Shown in pieces: positions 11,620-23,138 of a stretch of DNA of 64,000 bases (position 1 is its first letter; the number at the start of each line of letters is the position of its first letter). Made by a program: the position numbers and the translations under genes. The stretch lies in the NCBI GenBank assembly GCA_020726505.1, contig JAHLEZ010000008.1:558001-622000 (forward strand), in the 5' to 3' direction. Source of the DNA: Leptodontidium sp. MPI-SDFR-AT-0119. Taxonomy: Eukaryota > Ascomycota > Leotiomycetes > Helotiales > Leptodontidiaceae. Below the pieces are notes generated by a model. The model was not told the origin of the DNA. It worked only from the letters and a program-made list of their open reading frames with translations, and ran no database searches.

Positions 11620-12778
11620 ATGAAAGCTGCCCAGTGGGATCCGGTATGTCTGCAGGCAGTCCCCCAGAGTGGAAAGAAAGAAGAAGAAGAAAGAAAGAAA
11701 GAAAGAAAGAAGAAAAAAAACTAACACCAAAGGAAAAGAGGCAGAAGAGGATGGTGGTGAACGATGTTCCCACTCCAGAGCCAGGAGAGAACCAATTTCT
11801 CGTCAAGATGGCATCAGCCTCATTATGCCATTCCGATATAATGGCAATGGAAGCTCCTCGCACCGAACCTGTAACTCTCGGCCACGAGGGAGTAGGACAC
11901 GTGACGAAACTACACCCGAGTGCCGTGGGTAAAGGTTTCAAGGAAGGCGATGCCGTGGGATTTCTCTACATCATAGGATGCTGTTTTGAGTGCGATGGAT
12001 GTCAGGTACATAATTTGTCGTGTTCGAGTGGGACACCCCTTCTTCAAGGCTTCACGACGGATGGCTTCTTTGCCGAATATGCGCTGGTTGATTACCACAA
12101 TGCGGTTATATTGCCCGAGACCTTGGATATCAAAAAGTCGGCACCGCTTTTCTGCGCTGGAATTACTGGTGAGAATATTTCTCATACTTGCAATGGCATC
12201 TGCTGACCATGAAAGCGTTTCATTCGGTGGAATCGTGCGAACTGAAGCCTGGAGACTGGCTTGGAGTAGTTGGCTGTGGAGGTCTCGGGCAGCTAGCTAT
12301 TCAGTATGCCAAAGCTATGGGTGTCCAGGTTGTGGGGATTGATGTAAACGATGATATACTCGCCAACTGCAAAGCACAAGGGGCCGATGCAGTGTTCAAC
12401 TCAATGACAAATAAAGGTTATGTCAAAGAGCTGCTCGACTTGACGGGAGGTGGCGTCAAGGCTGCAGCAGTCTTCAGCAATGCAGATGCTGCTTACGCTG
12501 GAGCTCCACAAATCATCAAGCTGGGGGGGATCCTTATGGTTGTCGGACTTCCTCACAATCCTTTGCAGATCTCGAGTATGGATCTTGCTCTCGGAAAATA
12601 TAGAATCAAGTCGGAAAGTACGGGTATTCCACAAAGAATGGGGAGGGCAATTGAATTCACAGCAAAGAACCATATACAGCCTGAAGTTGACATCAGATCA
12701 GGGCTCGAGGAGGTTCAGAGTATGATTGATACCATGAAGAGTGGGAAAAGCACCATGCGCATGGCTGTTGTATTCTAG
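11620..12778 (+). CDS. Zinc-dependent alcohol dehydrogenase (MDR family, 336 aa)
   Basis: Exons 11620-11643, 11745-12168 and 12216-12778 (1011 nt). It is a medium-chain dehydrogenase oxidising an alcohol to an aldehyde or ketone with NAD(P). Visible are the catalytic-zinc Cys in LCHSD, GHEGVGHV with the second zinc ligands, the four-Cys structural zinc loop (CCFECDGCQVHNLSC), and the cofactor loop VGCGGLGQLA. Exon 1 encodes only MKAAQWDP; intron 1 (101 bp) is filled by a GAAA/GAA microsatellite (about 11672-11720) followed by an ideal CTAAC branch site. Intron 2 has branch CTGAC and restores TAFHSVE. It resembles fungal ADH1-type enzymes. It is divergent from ALDH, and the two may act in series on one intermediate. 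Confidence 0.92.
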
Positions 12779-12930
12779 CAAGTAACATCAAAGAGTCTCG
12801 CCAATTCAACTATAGTTCTCTAATTCCTATGCCTGCGTTGACGAATTCATGGGGATCAAGCTACTTCTTTCCTGTTCGAATGAAAAAAATCCCTACAATA
12901 TTTATTTAAATGTGACTAAGATGTTTAAAC

Positions 12931-14875
12931 TCAAATCCTGCCCCGCCTCAAGAACGAGTTTGGAATATCCACATACTTTGCCCTCAAATACTCACACAAA
13001 TTCTTACCCAAGCCATCATACGTACTCGTCGCATTATAACTTCTATCCAAATGATCATGTAGCAAAAAATGCACCGCCTTGATCCCAGGAATCTCGAACC
13101 TTTCCACCAATTTCCCGTTGTATTCTGGACCAAGCAATTGAATGATTTTCTCAACCGTCAACAGAGACCGTAACCAATCCCATTCATCATCATATCGCAC
13201 AAAGAATCCGACATTGGCATCCGAAGCCTTATCCCCCGAACGACCCAAGACTCGCCATCCCATTGGTCCCCTTGTTGTCGGGCCAAAGCTCGAAAGCGAA
13301 ACAGGGTCCTTGGTCTCGTACGACCATTGACGAGTAGTATATAATTCCATGCTTGGAGAGGGCGGAACATCAATCTTCTGGCCTGCCCACAAGAGATTGA
13401 CTTGATGATTGACTTCTTTTTGTGGAAGCAACGCAGCCCAATATTCGTAGAATTCCTTTCCCGCCGACTGCCGAATGTCATTCTCAATAGTGGCCCCAGG
13501 ACAACTCTGCAGGAAATTCTCCAAACACCATCGATTGAACCCCGGGACCTCTATAGTGTCTTTAATCACCAGGGATCTGTCTTTTGTCTGAGCGAAAACG
13601 CGGAAGTCAACCGTAGCGACATCTTGGTTTCGGGGGTCCTCAGGACAGTATCCATTGAGCGTGAATTTCAGACATGAGAATCTATCCACGTTTTTCCCCA
13701 TTGAAGCTCGGACTTGGCGTTCTGTCCATTCTGCTTTTTGCTCGAGGTCCAGCCCAACGAGGAGGAAGTGGAATTCAGCTTGGTAGCCACCGGATGCAGT
13801 GATTCCGACTTTTGTGGTCGTTGGCGGTGGTTTTCCTTTGACGCCCGTAACGAGGACGCGGTCTTTGCCTTCTTGTTTCATGTTGATGCCCTCAAGGACT
13901 GCCACGACGTCAGATCCAAAGTATTGGGGACCTTGGATCTCATAGAGGAGCTGCGAAGCTACCGTTCCAACTGAAATTTCTCCTCCAGTGTTGGGCTCTT
14001 TGACAAGTGCACAACTGCCGTCCGCGAAAACTTCGGCAATAGGGAAGCCTACGTTTTCGCAACCGTCGAAGAGCTCTTTGAAGCCAGAATAGTAGCCACC
14101 ACAGACGTAGGACGAACACTCAATCAAGTGACCGGCGATCAATGACCCGGCAAGTTGGTTGAAGTCCGTATTTCTGTCCCATCCGTGCCACCACATAGCC
14201 GCCCCAATCGTCGGCGCAGCATCAGCAACACGGCCACAAATGACAATATCAGCACCTTGGATGAAAGCTTCTGCGATGCCAGCTCCGCCAAGATAACACC
14301 TGCCATCACTCTGATCAGCAAATTCCACTATGAACGTGAAACGGGGCTTACTGCGCAGCAACGGGTTCAAACCCCCAATCTTTGAGCTCCCCTCCAAAGC
14401 AAATATTTTCAAACTTCTCTCCTCCCTTTAATAAGCGATTCACCACATCCAACACCTCGTCCCCTTGGATCCACGCCACTTTCAGCCGTTCCTGAAGCCC
14501 CAATTCACGAATTTTCTCCTGCACAGTGCTCGCTAACATTTCCGTGTCGCTCGCTCCCGCATTGACAGCCAGCTTAATCCCCTTTTCTGCCAGCAATGGC
14601 AACGCAGGAGTGAGATTTGCCATGAAGGAGGGGTCGTAGAGGCCGGGTCGATTATCGCTGCCGGCCCCCTTGGCGAGAATTGCAGATTTCGCAGCGCCGT
14701 GCCAGGACATGGTGCATTCGGACATCCAGTCGCCGACTATCACATCGACGTCGCAACCCGCAAGGGAGTGGATTGCTCGCTGACGGTCTGTGAAACCCCC
14801 CGAGGCGCCCGCGATGCGGAGGGCGCGTTTGCGAGAAGATGTGCTGCCATTGGTATGGCCGTTTGTTGCTGCCAT
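12931..14875 (-). CDS. AtuA-like DUF1446 protein 1 (630 aa)
   Basis: Spliced as complement of 14875-14352 and 14299-12931 (1893 nt). The family is named from AtuA of the Pseudomonas acyclic terpene utilisation cluster; the biochemical role of AtuA is not settled. The splice joins VAAQ to CYLGGAGIAEAF. Family landmarks are DVDVIVGDWMSE, ADIVICGRVADAAP, MWWHGWD, SLIAGHLIECSSYVCGG, YEIQGPQYF and, near the end, the C-terminal small domain SGDKASDANVGFFVR. A second family member sits at 61367-63407 with the same landmarks but clearly different sequence. Neighbours are the ADH (tail to tail) and the esterase (same strand, upstream). No targeting signal is seen. Family assignment is firm; the reaction is unknown. 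Confidence 0.9.
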
Positions 14876-15488
14876 TGTGAATCAATCAACGTACAGAATT
14901 AATATGGAGATAAAAATTGGTGGTATGGAAAGTTGAAAAGCGTTCGCAAACAACGATTTCGAACCCCAGGTTTAGATCCTACGTAAGTAATTAATCAGGG
15001 TACCAATAAGGCGTAGGCCTATCTTGTCCTGTTCTTAATCAGCTTGCCAGCAAGCGGGAGGATGCAGTTCCTTCGTAGTCCTGAACTGCTCTCCTGAATA
15101 CAGTACGCCTTAGTTGCGACCACACCCCCCTTCCCGTCATTCTCCAGAGCTTCTCCAGTAGCCGGAGAAGCAGAACCGAAACTCAAAAATAGTACTGCCT
15201 GATTCGGTCCGCTCACAGGGGAGGCAGGCGGGCTTTGACAGCGCTAGGCATGGCTTGTCACAGGACCGGACGCCAAAGTTCAAGCCATGCATAGCGCTGC
15301 GGGGTATTTCACAGGATCGGTGAACCTAGAGCGGGATAGCCTACAATGATAGATACTACCTGAATCATTCTGGTCATAAATAATGTGGGCTTTGACTCAT
15401 GTTAACACAATCATGGAAGCACGATTGCATGCAAGGACAACAACAAGGATTTGGCTGCAACCAGTAGAAATTCTCTGTAGCTCTACGT
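14876..15488. other. Intergenic stretch between AtuA-like 1 and the esterase
   Basis: The frames at 15019-15216 and 15383-15595 are short and featureless; the second overlaps the antisense of the esterase end. I see no gene or repeat. It should hold the AtuA-like promoter and the esterase terminator. Confidence 0.4.
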
Positions 15489-16647
15489 TTATATCATGGA
15501 AAGTCGCATTGTCCCACGAGCTTCACTCTCTGAAGCCACGACGAAGTCAAAGCCCCTTTTCAGGTTGCGATCATACTCCGCGATTGGTTCAGTGAGATGT
15601 TTAGAGGGGAAGGCCCAAAACCAGTGAGGATATCCCGGATACTCATCGTAGAGATTTGGCACGCTTTCAGCGAGTTAGTGATGTGACCTCCTTGTGCGGT
15701 ATTATGAGTGACTTGCCCTGCATCATCCAAAGCACGCCTCAATAATCTCCCATCATCTCTCAGAGTATCCTGTCCTGCAACAGCAAGATAGACCCTTGGG
15801 ATGTCCTTTAATCTCTTGTGAAGAAGAGGGGAGACATAGGGGTCGTCTCCTTGCCCTCCATATGCGTCTGTATTGTCAGATTTCGTGCGCTGAGGCTCCG
15901 GTCTTTAACTTACCAAAGAAACTCTTCATGGCGCTTTTCGTGTTAATCGTATGCTCTGCGTGCTCTTCATAGCTTGTATACGATCCCCGCCACCTTTCCG
16001 GCACAGCATCAGGCGCAACGGTAACGGGGACCACAGAAACCACACCCCGTAATGTTTGCCCCCTCCCCTCATCAATAACCTTCAAAGCAACACTCAGCGC
16101 CAGATTGCCTCCAGCACTTGTCCCAAACGTCAGTGCAGCGCCGGGCGCCGTATTCAGCATCGTAGCGTTTTCAATTGCCCAGTCATAAGCAAAAATGCAG
16201 TCATCAAACGGAGCAGGATATGGGTGTTGTGGTGCAAGTCGATAATCCACTGACACTATGACAATGCCTGCATCTCGACATACCGTCCGCAATTGTATAT
16301 CTTCCCCTTCTAGATCGCCCATGGCCCATCCTCCTCCGTGGTAGAATACACAAACAGGCTTCCCACCCTCGTAGAATTGAGGGGTGTAGATACGGACTTT
16401 AAGCCCTGGCCTGATTGTGAGGTCCTTAGTAGTGACGCTTTGATCGGGAGTAGGAAAAGTGAGCGTTGATGCAAGAGTTACGCCAACTTTTTCGTATCCG
16501 GCGAGTATTTCGGATATAGAGCCATGTAAAAGAAGGCGCCCTCCTACTTCTTCTTCGAACTGTGGAGCTAGTCACTAATTATATTCAACTTCTCATAGCG
16601 GTACGCACCTCGAGCCATGATTTTGCAAATCCTTCGTTATCAGACAT
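15489..16647 (-). CDS. HSL-family alpha/beta hydrolase, candidate lactone hydrolase (336 aa)
   Basis: Spliced as complement of 16647-16609, 16559-15914, 15867-15717 and 15663-15489 (1011 nt). Motifs: oxyanion HGGGW near residues 87-91, nucleophile loop GTSAGGN with Ser near 161, DYRLAPQHPYPAP, catalytic-Asp region AGQDTLRDD, and catalytic His in YPHWFWAFP. Intron 3 has a GC donor in the best-known form (GCAAGT) with a perfect CACTAAC branch site and AAAG acceptor; no GT alternative restores the His exon. Family members cleave carboxyl esters. Sitting between two Baeyer-Villiger enzymes, it is a natural candidate to open the lactone they make; this is inference. No signal peptide, so likely intracellular. 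Confidence 0.9.
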
Positions 16648-16985
16648 GCTTGCACGGAATTCGACAATTTCCTAAGGAGTGAATCTTGTAACTGTCAGAA
16701 ACAGGTGAATTAAAATGAAAGTTTTCTGTCAGTCAATATTGACTTTGGGTAGTTCACGTAAATATGTCTGGTTAGTGGAACTCCGGGTAAGGGTAACCGC
16801 CCAGCTTGATTAGTGCTTCTGGAGGGACGCAGGCTTCCGCGTCCCTGCAGCTCAAGCCTAACTACTACTCGGCCTAGGCCTGCAAGGACATAGCCGAATA
16901 CCAACCTCGACAAGTCAGCACTCCCAAACATTATACCCATCTCTGCCTTCCTTTTTTCACCCTTTGGTATCACGCATTCAATCGC
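16648..16985. promoter_or_regulatory. Shared divergent promoter, esterase and acyl-CoA dehydrogenase
   Basis: The 338-bp gap lies between the starts of the divergent esterase and acyl-CoA dehydrogenase genes, so it probably drives both. A CCTAGGCC/GGCCTAGG-like palindromic word is near 16870. No TATA box or known operator is clear. Confidence 0.4.
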
Positions 16986-18408
16986 ATGTTCAAAATGTCC
17001 GACCTAGACCACCCTGCATTTCACCGCATTCCCCCATGGGTGAAAGCAAAACTATCGCCGGTTGCAATTGAGAAGATCCAAAAGGTTTACGACTTTGTTG
17101 AGACAGAATGCATACCAGCAGAGCCGATCATGAAGGCACAAATTGAGGAAATAGGGAAGAGGTGGACCACTCAGCCTCTCATGCATGAATTGCGAGAGAA
17201 GGCGAAGATCGCGGGGTTGTTTAACCTTTTTCTCCCGAAGCATTTTAAGGAGAGCCCTGGGCTCACTAATTTGGAGTACGCTTGTTGTTGCGAGCTCATG
17301 GGCAGGGTGTATTGGGCTCAACAGGTGAGTTCCAAACCAACCCTCGTGTGATCTAAACTAAAGAAGAACTCAGACAATGAACTGCCACGCACCCGAGACG
17401 GGGAATATCGAGTTACTGGCAAAATACTGCACCCCGGAGCAGAAAACCAAATGGCTCCAACCGCTACTTGATGGCACGGCGTCCTCAGCGTATTCCATGA
17501 CAGAGCCAGATCGTGCTTCCTCTGACGCTACCCAAATTGGATGTCGCATTACTCGTGAAGGCAACGAATACGTTATCAACGGCCGCAAACTTTACGGCAA
17601 TTGCATGTGGAACTCGGAAAACAAGTTCTTCATCCTGATGGGATGCTCTGATCCTACGAATCCAAATAAATGGGCTCGCCACTCTACCGTTATTGTCCCA
17701 ACCAACACACCCGGAATCACTCAGGTGCGAAATATGACGATCATGGGATATGATTATGCCCCAGAAGGCCACGGAGAATATCTCTATGAGAACGTGCGTA
17801 TTCCCGTTGAGAATATCATTCTGGGCGAGGGGCGGGCTTTTGAGATTGCTCAAGGAAGATTGGGTCCGGGAAGAATCCACCACTGCATGCGTCTCATAGG
17901 GCAATGCGAGCGTGCATACGAGCTGGCTCTCATCCGTTGTATCGACCCGCGGAAAACGCCTCGAGGAAAACTTATCGGCGAGTTCGACTCTACTATCGAG
18001 CGGATTGCTCAGATGAGACTAGAGATAGACCAAGCTCGTCTCGTAGTCTTGAATGCTGCGGATACGATGGATATTCATGGGAATAAGGCAGGAAGATATG
18101 CCATTGCTCAGAGCAAAATTTTGATTCCGAATATGGCGACTAGGGTTATCGACGAATGCATGCAGCTGTATGGTGGGCAGGGACTGACTCAGCACACACC
18201 TTTGCCAGAGATGTGGACGTATGCCCGATTTGTAAGAATTGCAGATGGGCCTGATAGCGCACATCGACATCAGGTTGGAAGGGATGAGTTGAAGACTGCG
18301 GAGAAGTATGCGGAGAGAAATAGAGAGTACCAGAAAAGGTACAAGGCATTGGCGGAGACGAAGGGACTGAAGTATGAGACCTTTTGGGGGACTACTCCCA
18401 AGATATAA
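16986..18408 (+). CDS. Acyl-CoA dehydrogenase, ACAD10/11-like (457 aa)
   Basis: Exons 16986-17324 and 17374-18408 (1374 nt), one 49-bp intron with GTGAGT donor. It oxidises an acyl-CoA to the 2,3-enoyl-CoA with FAD. Visible are TMNCHAPETGN, the FAD/substrate loop YSMTEPDRASSDATQI, GRLGPGRIHHCMRLIG which is typical of the ACAD10/11 type, and LYGGQGLTQHTPLPEM near the C-terminus. Length is normal. No C-terminal SKL is present (ends TTPKI) and no strong mitochondrial leader. In bacteria AtuD, an acyl-CoA dehydrogenase, works in the same pathway as AtuA; this protein and the enoyl-CoA hydratase at 59258-60263 could play matching roles. Substrate is not known. Confidence 0.93.
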
Positions 18409-18665
18409 TGTAAAATATTTTCTTTTGGTAGCAAATTGTAAATAGGCAAGATTCTTGAAAGGTTGAATTTCTAGCTTTTTGGGGTGTTTAATTCTTTTCT
18501 CCACGTTGTAGGCGCGACATGACAGCAGTTATATTACTTAGCCTCAACAGGGCTTCAACTTGAGATTCTCAGGTGCTTATAGCGTTTAACAAAGTTGTTC
18601 AGATGCTAGCAAAGGTGTTGAACTACCCACACCTAATTAATAGAAATCAAAAAGTGCAAAAGTCA

Positions 18666-19993
18666 TCATGGAATAATCTTCGCCTTCCGAAACCGGTCAA
18701 AAGCTTTCCACCAAGCACCCTTGGCATCCGTTTCCTCCTTCTGGGAACCCCATGCCTCGTGCATCTTGCTCATATCCAAGTTCCGATCGAAATCCAACAT
18801 CGTCATAATGAAGTACTGAAACCCCCCGAAACTGCGTTCATTCCCAACTCTGCCCGTTTGTAAGCCGTTCTCTTGCTCCAACTTCCTCCATTCCGTCAAG
18901 TGATCTTCGATATATTTCCCCGGCTGCTGTCCAGAACCACCAGAAGGAGGCGGAGTCCCTTTCAGCCCAAAGTATTCGCAGATCACAGGCCATTTCTTCG
19001 ACCAAGAACTGGGGATCGCGTTGTCGGCCGCATTGTACCTCTGGCGATGAGAGATTTCCGGATGCAAGCTTGCGTAGATTGCGAAACGGGCGACAATATC
19101 TTGACTCGAGTCGTTGCTTTTGTTCAGCCAGCTCTTTTCAGTTCCGGGGAAGTCGCATGTGGCACCTTTCCCTTCGATGGCGGCGTAGAGCGAAAGATAC
19201 GTTGCCAGTGTTTGAGCAAGGCAGTAGATGTTGTTATTTGGTACGAATCCGACGACCATGTCGGGAGTAACTTCGCAGTATTTCCAGCGTTTCCCTTGGG
19301 AAGCAGCGGCCAGGTGGTCGACTTGGGCGTAGTAGAAATTTTGAGAAGCAAAAGGCTCAGGGAGGCGGGGCATGGATTCGACGAGTGGTGGAGTGAAGGG
19401 CATGTCTTTGATAAGGTGTACCCCATATGCCTTCATATCGTTAGTGAGTTGACCGGAAATCTTCCGTTGCAAGGGAATTGACCTTGGTGCCTGTTGGTAG
19501 CACGACAAATTCAAGGTTCGGAGAGAGATTTTCAACCGCTGTGACAGCGCGGTCGAGGAGTTTGACATTAATGGTGCACTCCTTGTCAGAATCCAGATCC
19601 ATGATATAAGCTGACCTTTCTGTCAGTATAGCTTGAGCTTATTTAGGGAAGTAGATATACCGAAAAAATAGACATGTGTCACTGTGTCAATGCCCTTGAT
19701 CTTTCTCTTCATCTCTGCTTCCAACCCTTCTTGTCCTCCATCGGTCAGCAAGTCCAAACCACTTACAACTTGTAACTTATTGGAGTCTGGCCATAGTGCT
19801 GCTTCTCGACTTAGGGGTCGGTTTGTGAGAGCTGTGACCGCCGAAAAGCTGGTTTCGTCTGGGTATCCTTCAATGAGGGCATTGGTGACAGCCCACCCAG
19901 TGATACCGCTAGCACCTAAGAAGTGTTCAGTTGTGCGGATTGTCCCACTGGCTGCAAGTGCTTACCGAAAATGAGAGCGTGGTTTCCAGACAT
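18666..19993 (-). CDS. PRISE-like NAD(P)H enone reductase (391 aa)
   Basis: Spliced as complement of 19993-19966, 19915-19661, 19610-19483 and 19430-18666 (1176 nt). It belongs to the atypical SDR group that includes plant progesterone 5-beta-reductase and iridoid synthase, which reduce C=C bonds of enones. Visible are the cofactor loop FGASGITGW, THVYFF, and the two catalytic signatures: TGTK (Lys) and NFYYAQVD (Tyr). Intron 3 has a weak donor (GTCAATTC) but an ideal CACTAAC branch. The C-terminus is AKIIP. It converges on the acyl-CoA dehydrogenase and is divergent from Baeyer-Villiger enzyme 2. In a terpenoid pathway it could saturate an enone ketone (as carvone to dihydrocarvone) before ring oxidation; that is inference. 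Confidence 0.88.
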
Positions 19994-20896
19994 TGAGTGA
20001 TTCTACAATAGCTGATGGTCTTCGTTCACGACAATGCAATGGCCTTGGAAGAATGCAAAGTATGTATTCATCACACAACACACACAGCCTGTTCCTCAAG
20101 GCTGAAATACTGCTGCCATCAGTCAGTCCACGAATCAACAACTTGCCCAACAAACACCTTGATCCATGCATGGGCTTGCTTCAAGCGCACCAGGATTCCT
20201 TCCGTCCATGGCCATGTGAGACATCTGGAGAACCTTTCCCGGAGACCGGACATGCAGGAGGAGATCGACCTCTCTTTGAGTTCTCCAGTAATGTCAATTT
20301 ACATAGCGTTCAACGCTAGAGGGTGGATACGAGACGCCCCCATCAGCAGGCATTCCCCATTGCGGCATAGGCCTTGAATCATGAATCATTCAACGCTATT
20401 GATGCCTGTTCTTCAGAGTCAGAAGGCGGGGAAAGAAAGGGCTGCTCCTGGGCGGCCGGGGTTGCTGGGGTTGCCGCTGATGCGCTACTTACTGCAGGAG
20501 CTGCTGCTCCCCGGGTCCATCCAAACTTATTGGCTGCGTTTGGCAGGTCGGTAGAAACGGCGCAAGCAACTCGCGGAACTAGATAGGCTCCCTAATTAAA
20601 AAAAAAAAATTTCTCGTGGAGAGTGCAGTCAGTGTCTCTGCTTATTGACAGTGTTCTGAAACGGCTGGGGGGCTTGTCTTTCGGGGATAGCTTGGAGTAA
20701 TTAGCACGCCAGATCCGACCACCCCCAAGTGACCCAAGCGGCAGCTGGGAGTAGTTTCCCGCGAAAAGTCATGTAAGTTTCTTTTGATTGTTTCTCCTAC
20801 CCGTTTTTCTTTTTCTTCAAATCTTTAGGCCCTTTTCTTTCCCTTTCTCTTTCAACTCAACTCTTGCCCCCAAGTTTGAAGATTCGGCCGTTCACA
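19994..20896. promoter_or_regulatory. Divergent intergenic region, PRISE reductase and monooxygenase 2
   Basis: No gene is supported in this 903-bp gap. A 10-A run lies near 20600 and a C/T-rich leader (CTTTTCTTTCCC) near 20800-20865 just before the monooxygenase start, as is common in fungal promoters. The open frames here are shadows. Confidence 0.45.
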
Positions 20897-22777
20897 ATGG
20901 CAGACTCCTTGATTCCCCAAGCCACATCATCCGACCTTCAGGCTACATACCGTCTAGGCCGGCCAATCCATTCCGAACGACACGTGAATATTGTTTGCAT
21001 AGGAGCCGGCGCATCTGGCTTGTTACTGGCATACAAGCTGCAAAAGCACCTCCAGAACTTTACTTTGACGGTGTATGAGAAGAACCCAGAGGTTTCTGGA
21101 ACTTGGTTTGAAAATAGATATCCAGGGTCGGTAGCTTTTGAAACTAAACGTCTGACGCCCATCACTGACCTTTCCCAGATGTGCATGCGACGTGCCAGCT
21201 CACAATTATACTTGGAGCTTCGAGCCCAAGCTTGATTGGTCCGCAGTGTATGCAAGTAGCAAGGAGATCTTCGAATATTTTGACTCTTTCGCAAAGAAAT
21301 ATCATCTCAGGCAATACATCAAGACAGAGCACCAGGTCATAGGCGCAACCTGGGATTCTACACGTGGAGGCTACGAGGTCAAGATCAGAGATATTCGGGC
21401 GGGTCAAGAAATCATTCAGTTCTGCGACATCTTGATCAATGCGTCGGGTATCCTGAATAACTGGAGATGGCCGGCAATTCCTGGACTAGAAAAATACGAG
21501 GGCACGTTACTCCACACAGCGAATTGGGATGATAGCGTGGATCTCGCCGGGAAGCACGTTGGCCTAATCGGAAATGGGTAAGTTGGTGAAGGCAATCTAC
21601 AAGTGACGTATTAACAAACGTCAGGTCATCAGGAATCCAAGTCCTTCCCAAGATCCAACCCATTGCTAGCCATGTCACAACCTTCATCCGAGAACCTACG
21701 TGGGTGTCGCCAGTTCAAGGACTAGAGCAACACATCTACTCTGAAGAGGAGCGCAGGGATTTTCAGCATAAATCCGGGGTCCTCACTGAGTATCGCAAGA
21801 ACATTGAGCGTGGCCTCAATGGCCAGTTTGGTATTTTTCTGAAGAATTCAAAGCCCAATACAGATACCCGCGACTACTTCCTTTCCCAGATGAGAGAGAA
21901 ACTGCAAAACAAATATCTTGAGGAGCGCCTCATACCGAACTGGTCTGTCGGCTGCCGTCGATTGACCCCTGGCGTTGGGTATCTCGAAAGCCTAGGAAAG
22001 GAAAACGTTACGGTGGTGTATGGCGAGATCACTTCAGTGACTGAAAGAGGTTGCATGTCAGACAATGGTAATGAATATCCAATTGACATCCTCATCTGCG
22101 CTACTGGTTTCGACACCACATTCAAGCCCCGATTCCCGCTTATCGGGCCTATGGGCACAAATCTACAAGACGAGTGGAAGGAAGAAGCACAATCCTATCT
22201 CGGAATTGCGGCCCCTGGGTTCCCAAACTACTTGATCTTCCTTGGTCCCAACTCGCCAATTGGGAACGGACCAGTGTTGAGTGCAGTTGAGGCCCAAGCA
22301 GATTACATAGTCAAACTCATCGACCGATACCAGACACACAACATCAAGTCTTTCGCTCCAACTGGAGAAGCGGTCTCCGATTTCATTGCCCACAAAGATA
22401 ATTTCATGACACAGTCTGTTTGGGCCGATCCATGCAGATCCTGGTACAAGAATCGTCCAGACGGTCCGGTCACTGCTCTTTGGCCAGGCAGTTCGCTGCA
22501 TTACATTGAGGCTTTGATGGAATTGCGGATTGAAGACTGGGAAGTGAAGTACGCTGGGAACAGATTCGCGTGGCTAGGAAACGGATACAGTCAGACCGAA
22601 CTGGACCCTACTGCCGACTGGGGATATTATATCAGGGAGAAGGATGACGATGCTCCTCTCAGCAGGGCGGGAAAAAGGAAGTTGTTGTCTAAAAGTGGGA
22701 CTATGACTGCTTCGGCTGGTGTAAATTTCACAGGTAAGCGAGATGACGAAGTGTTTGCGGAGGGGCCGAACTTGTAG
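20897..22777 (+). CDS. Type I Baeyer-Villiger monooxygenase 2 (593 aa)
   Basis: Exons 20897-21126, 21179-21577 and 21625-22777 (1782 nt). Start chosen at the ATG giving MADSLIPQATSSD. FAD loop GAGASG, GTWFENRYPGCACDVP restored by the intron 1 splice (donor GTCGGT), a fingerprint that reads YEGTLLHTANWDD with Tyr where the family consensus has Phe, and the NADPH loop GNGSSG restored by the intron 2 splice. ATGFDTTFKP and FLGPNSPIGNG are typical of the family. The protein ends with a charged, Lys-rich tail. It differs widely from monooxygenase 1, so the two probably act on different ketones or with different regiochemistry. It runs toward SDR 2, tail to tail. Confidence 0.92.
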
Positions 22778-23138
22778 ACCTGGGGCTGGTTGCTAGGCGT
22801 TTCATAATCTTCATATCCTTCATTGTTTCTGGATCTTCCAACTAGAGCATCTCTCAAATACTGTCTTTCGATTGGTATGGTGCTCTCCGGAAATGTAATA
22901 ACCTCGGGTGGTCCTCGCCATGAATTCGCATAACCCTCAATAAACCCAAACATTTTCCTCTCAAAGCAAGCTAGAAGAGTTTATGCTAGCTATATCTCGG
23001 TTATAATGTCTCTGAAAAGTTTACATGTTTTCGTGGTGTGTTCAGGCTTTTTGATGAACTTCCGGATACAACTTCGACGAACCACATCACTTCAAATAAG
23101 ATAATTCCTCGTCAATAACTATGTTATATTTGTAATTT
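22778..23138. other. Convergent 3' intergenic region
   Basis: Lies between the 3' ends of monooxygenase 2 and SDR 2. No gene or repeat is seen. Confidence 0.4.

Noticed and set aside
11672..11720. GAAA/GAA-rich tract that gives open frames on both strands
   Set aside because: It lies within the first intron of the Zn alcohol dehydrogenase (GTATGT...CTAAC...GCAG), so the overlapping frames are not genes.
14941..15300. Possible RNA gene or small inverted repeats (for example GCTTGCCAGCAAGC near 15043)
   Set aside because: No tRNA cloverleaf or other known RNA fold could be traced by eye; the palindrome is short.
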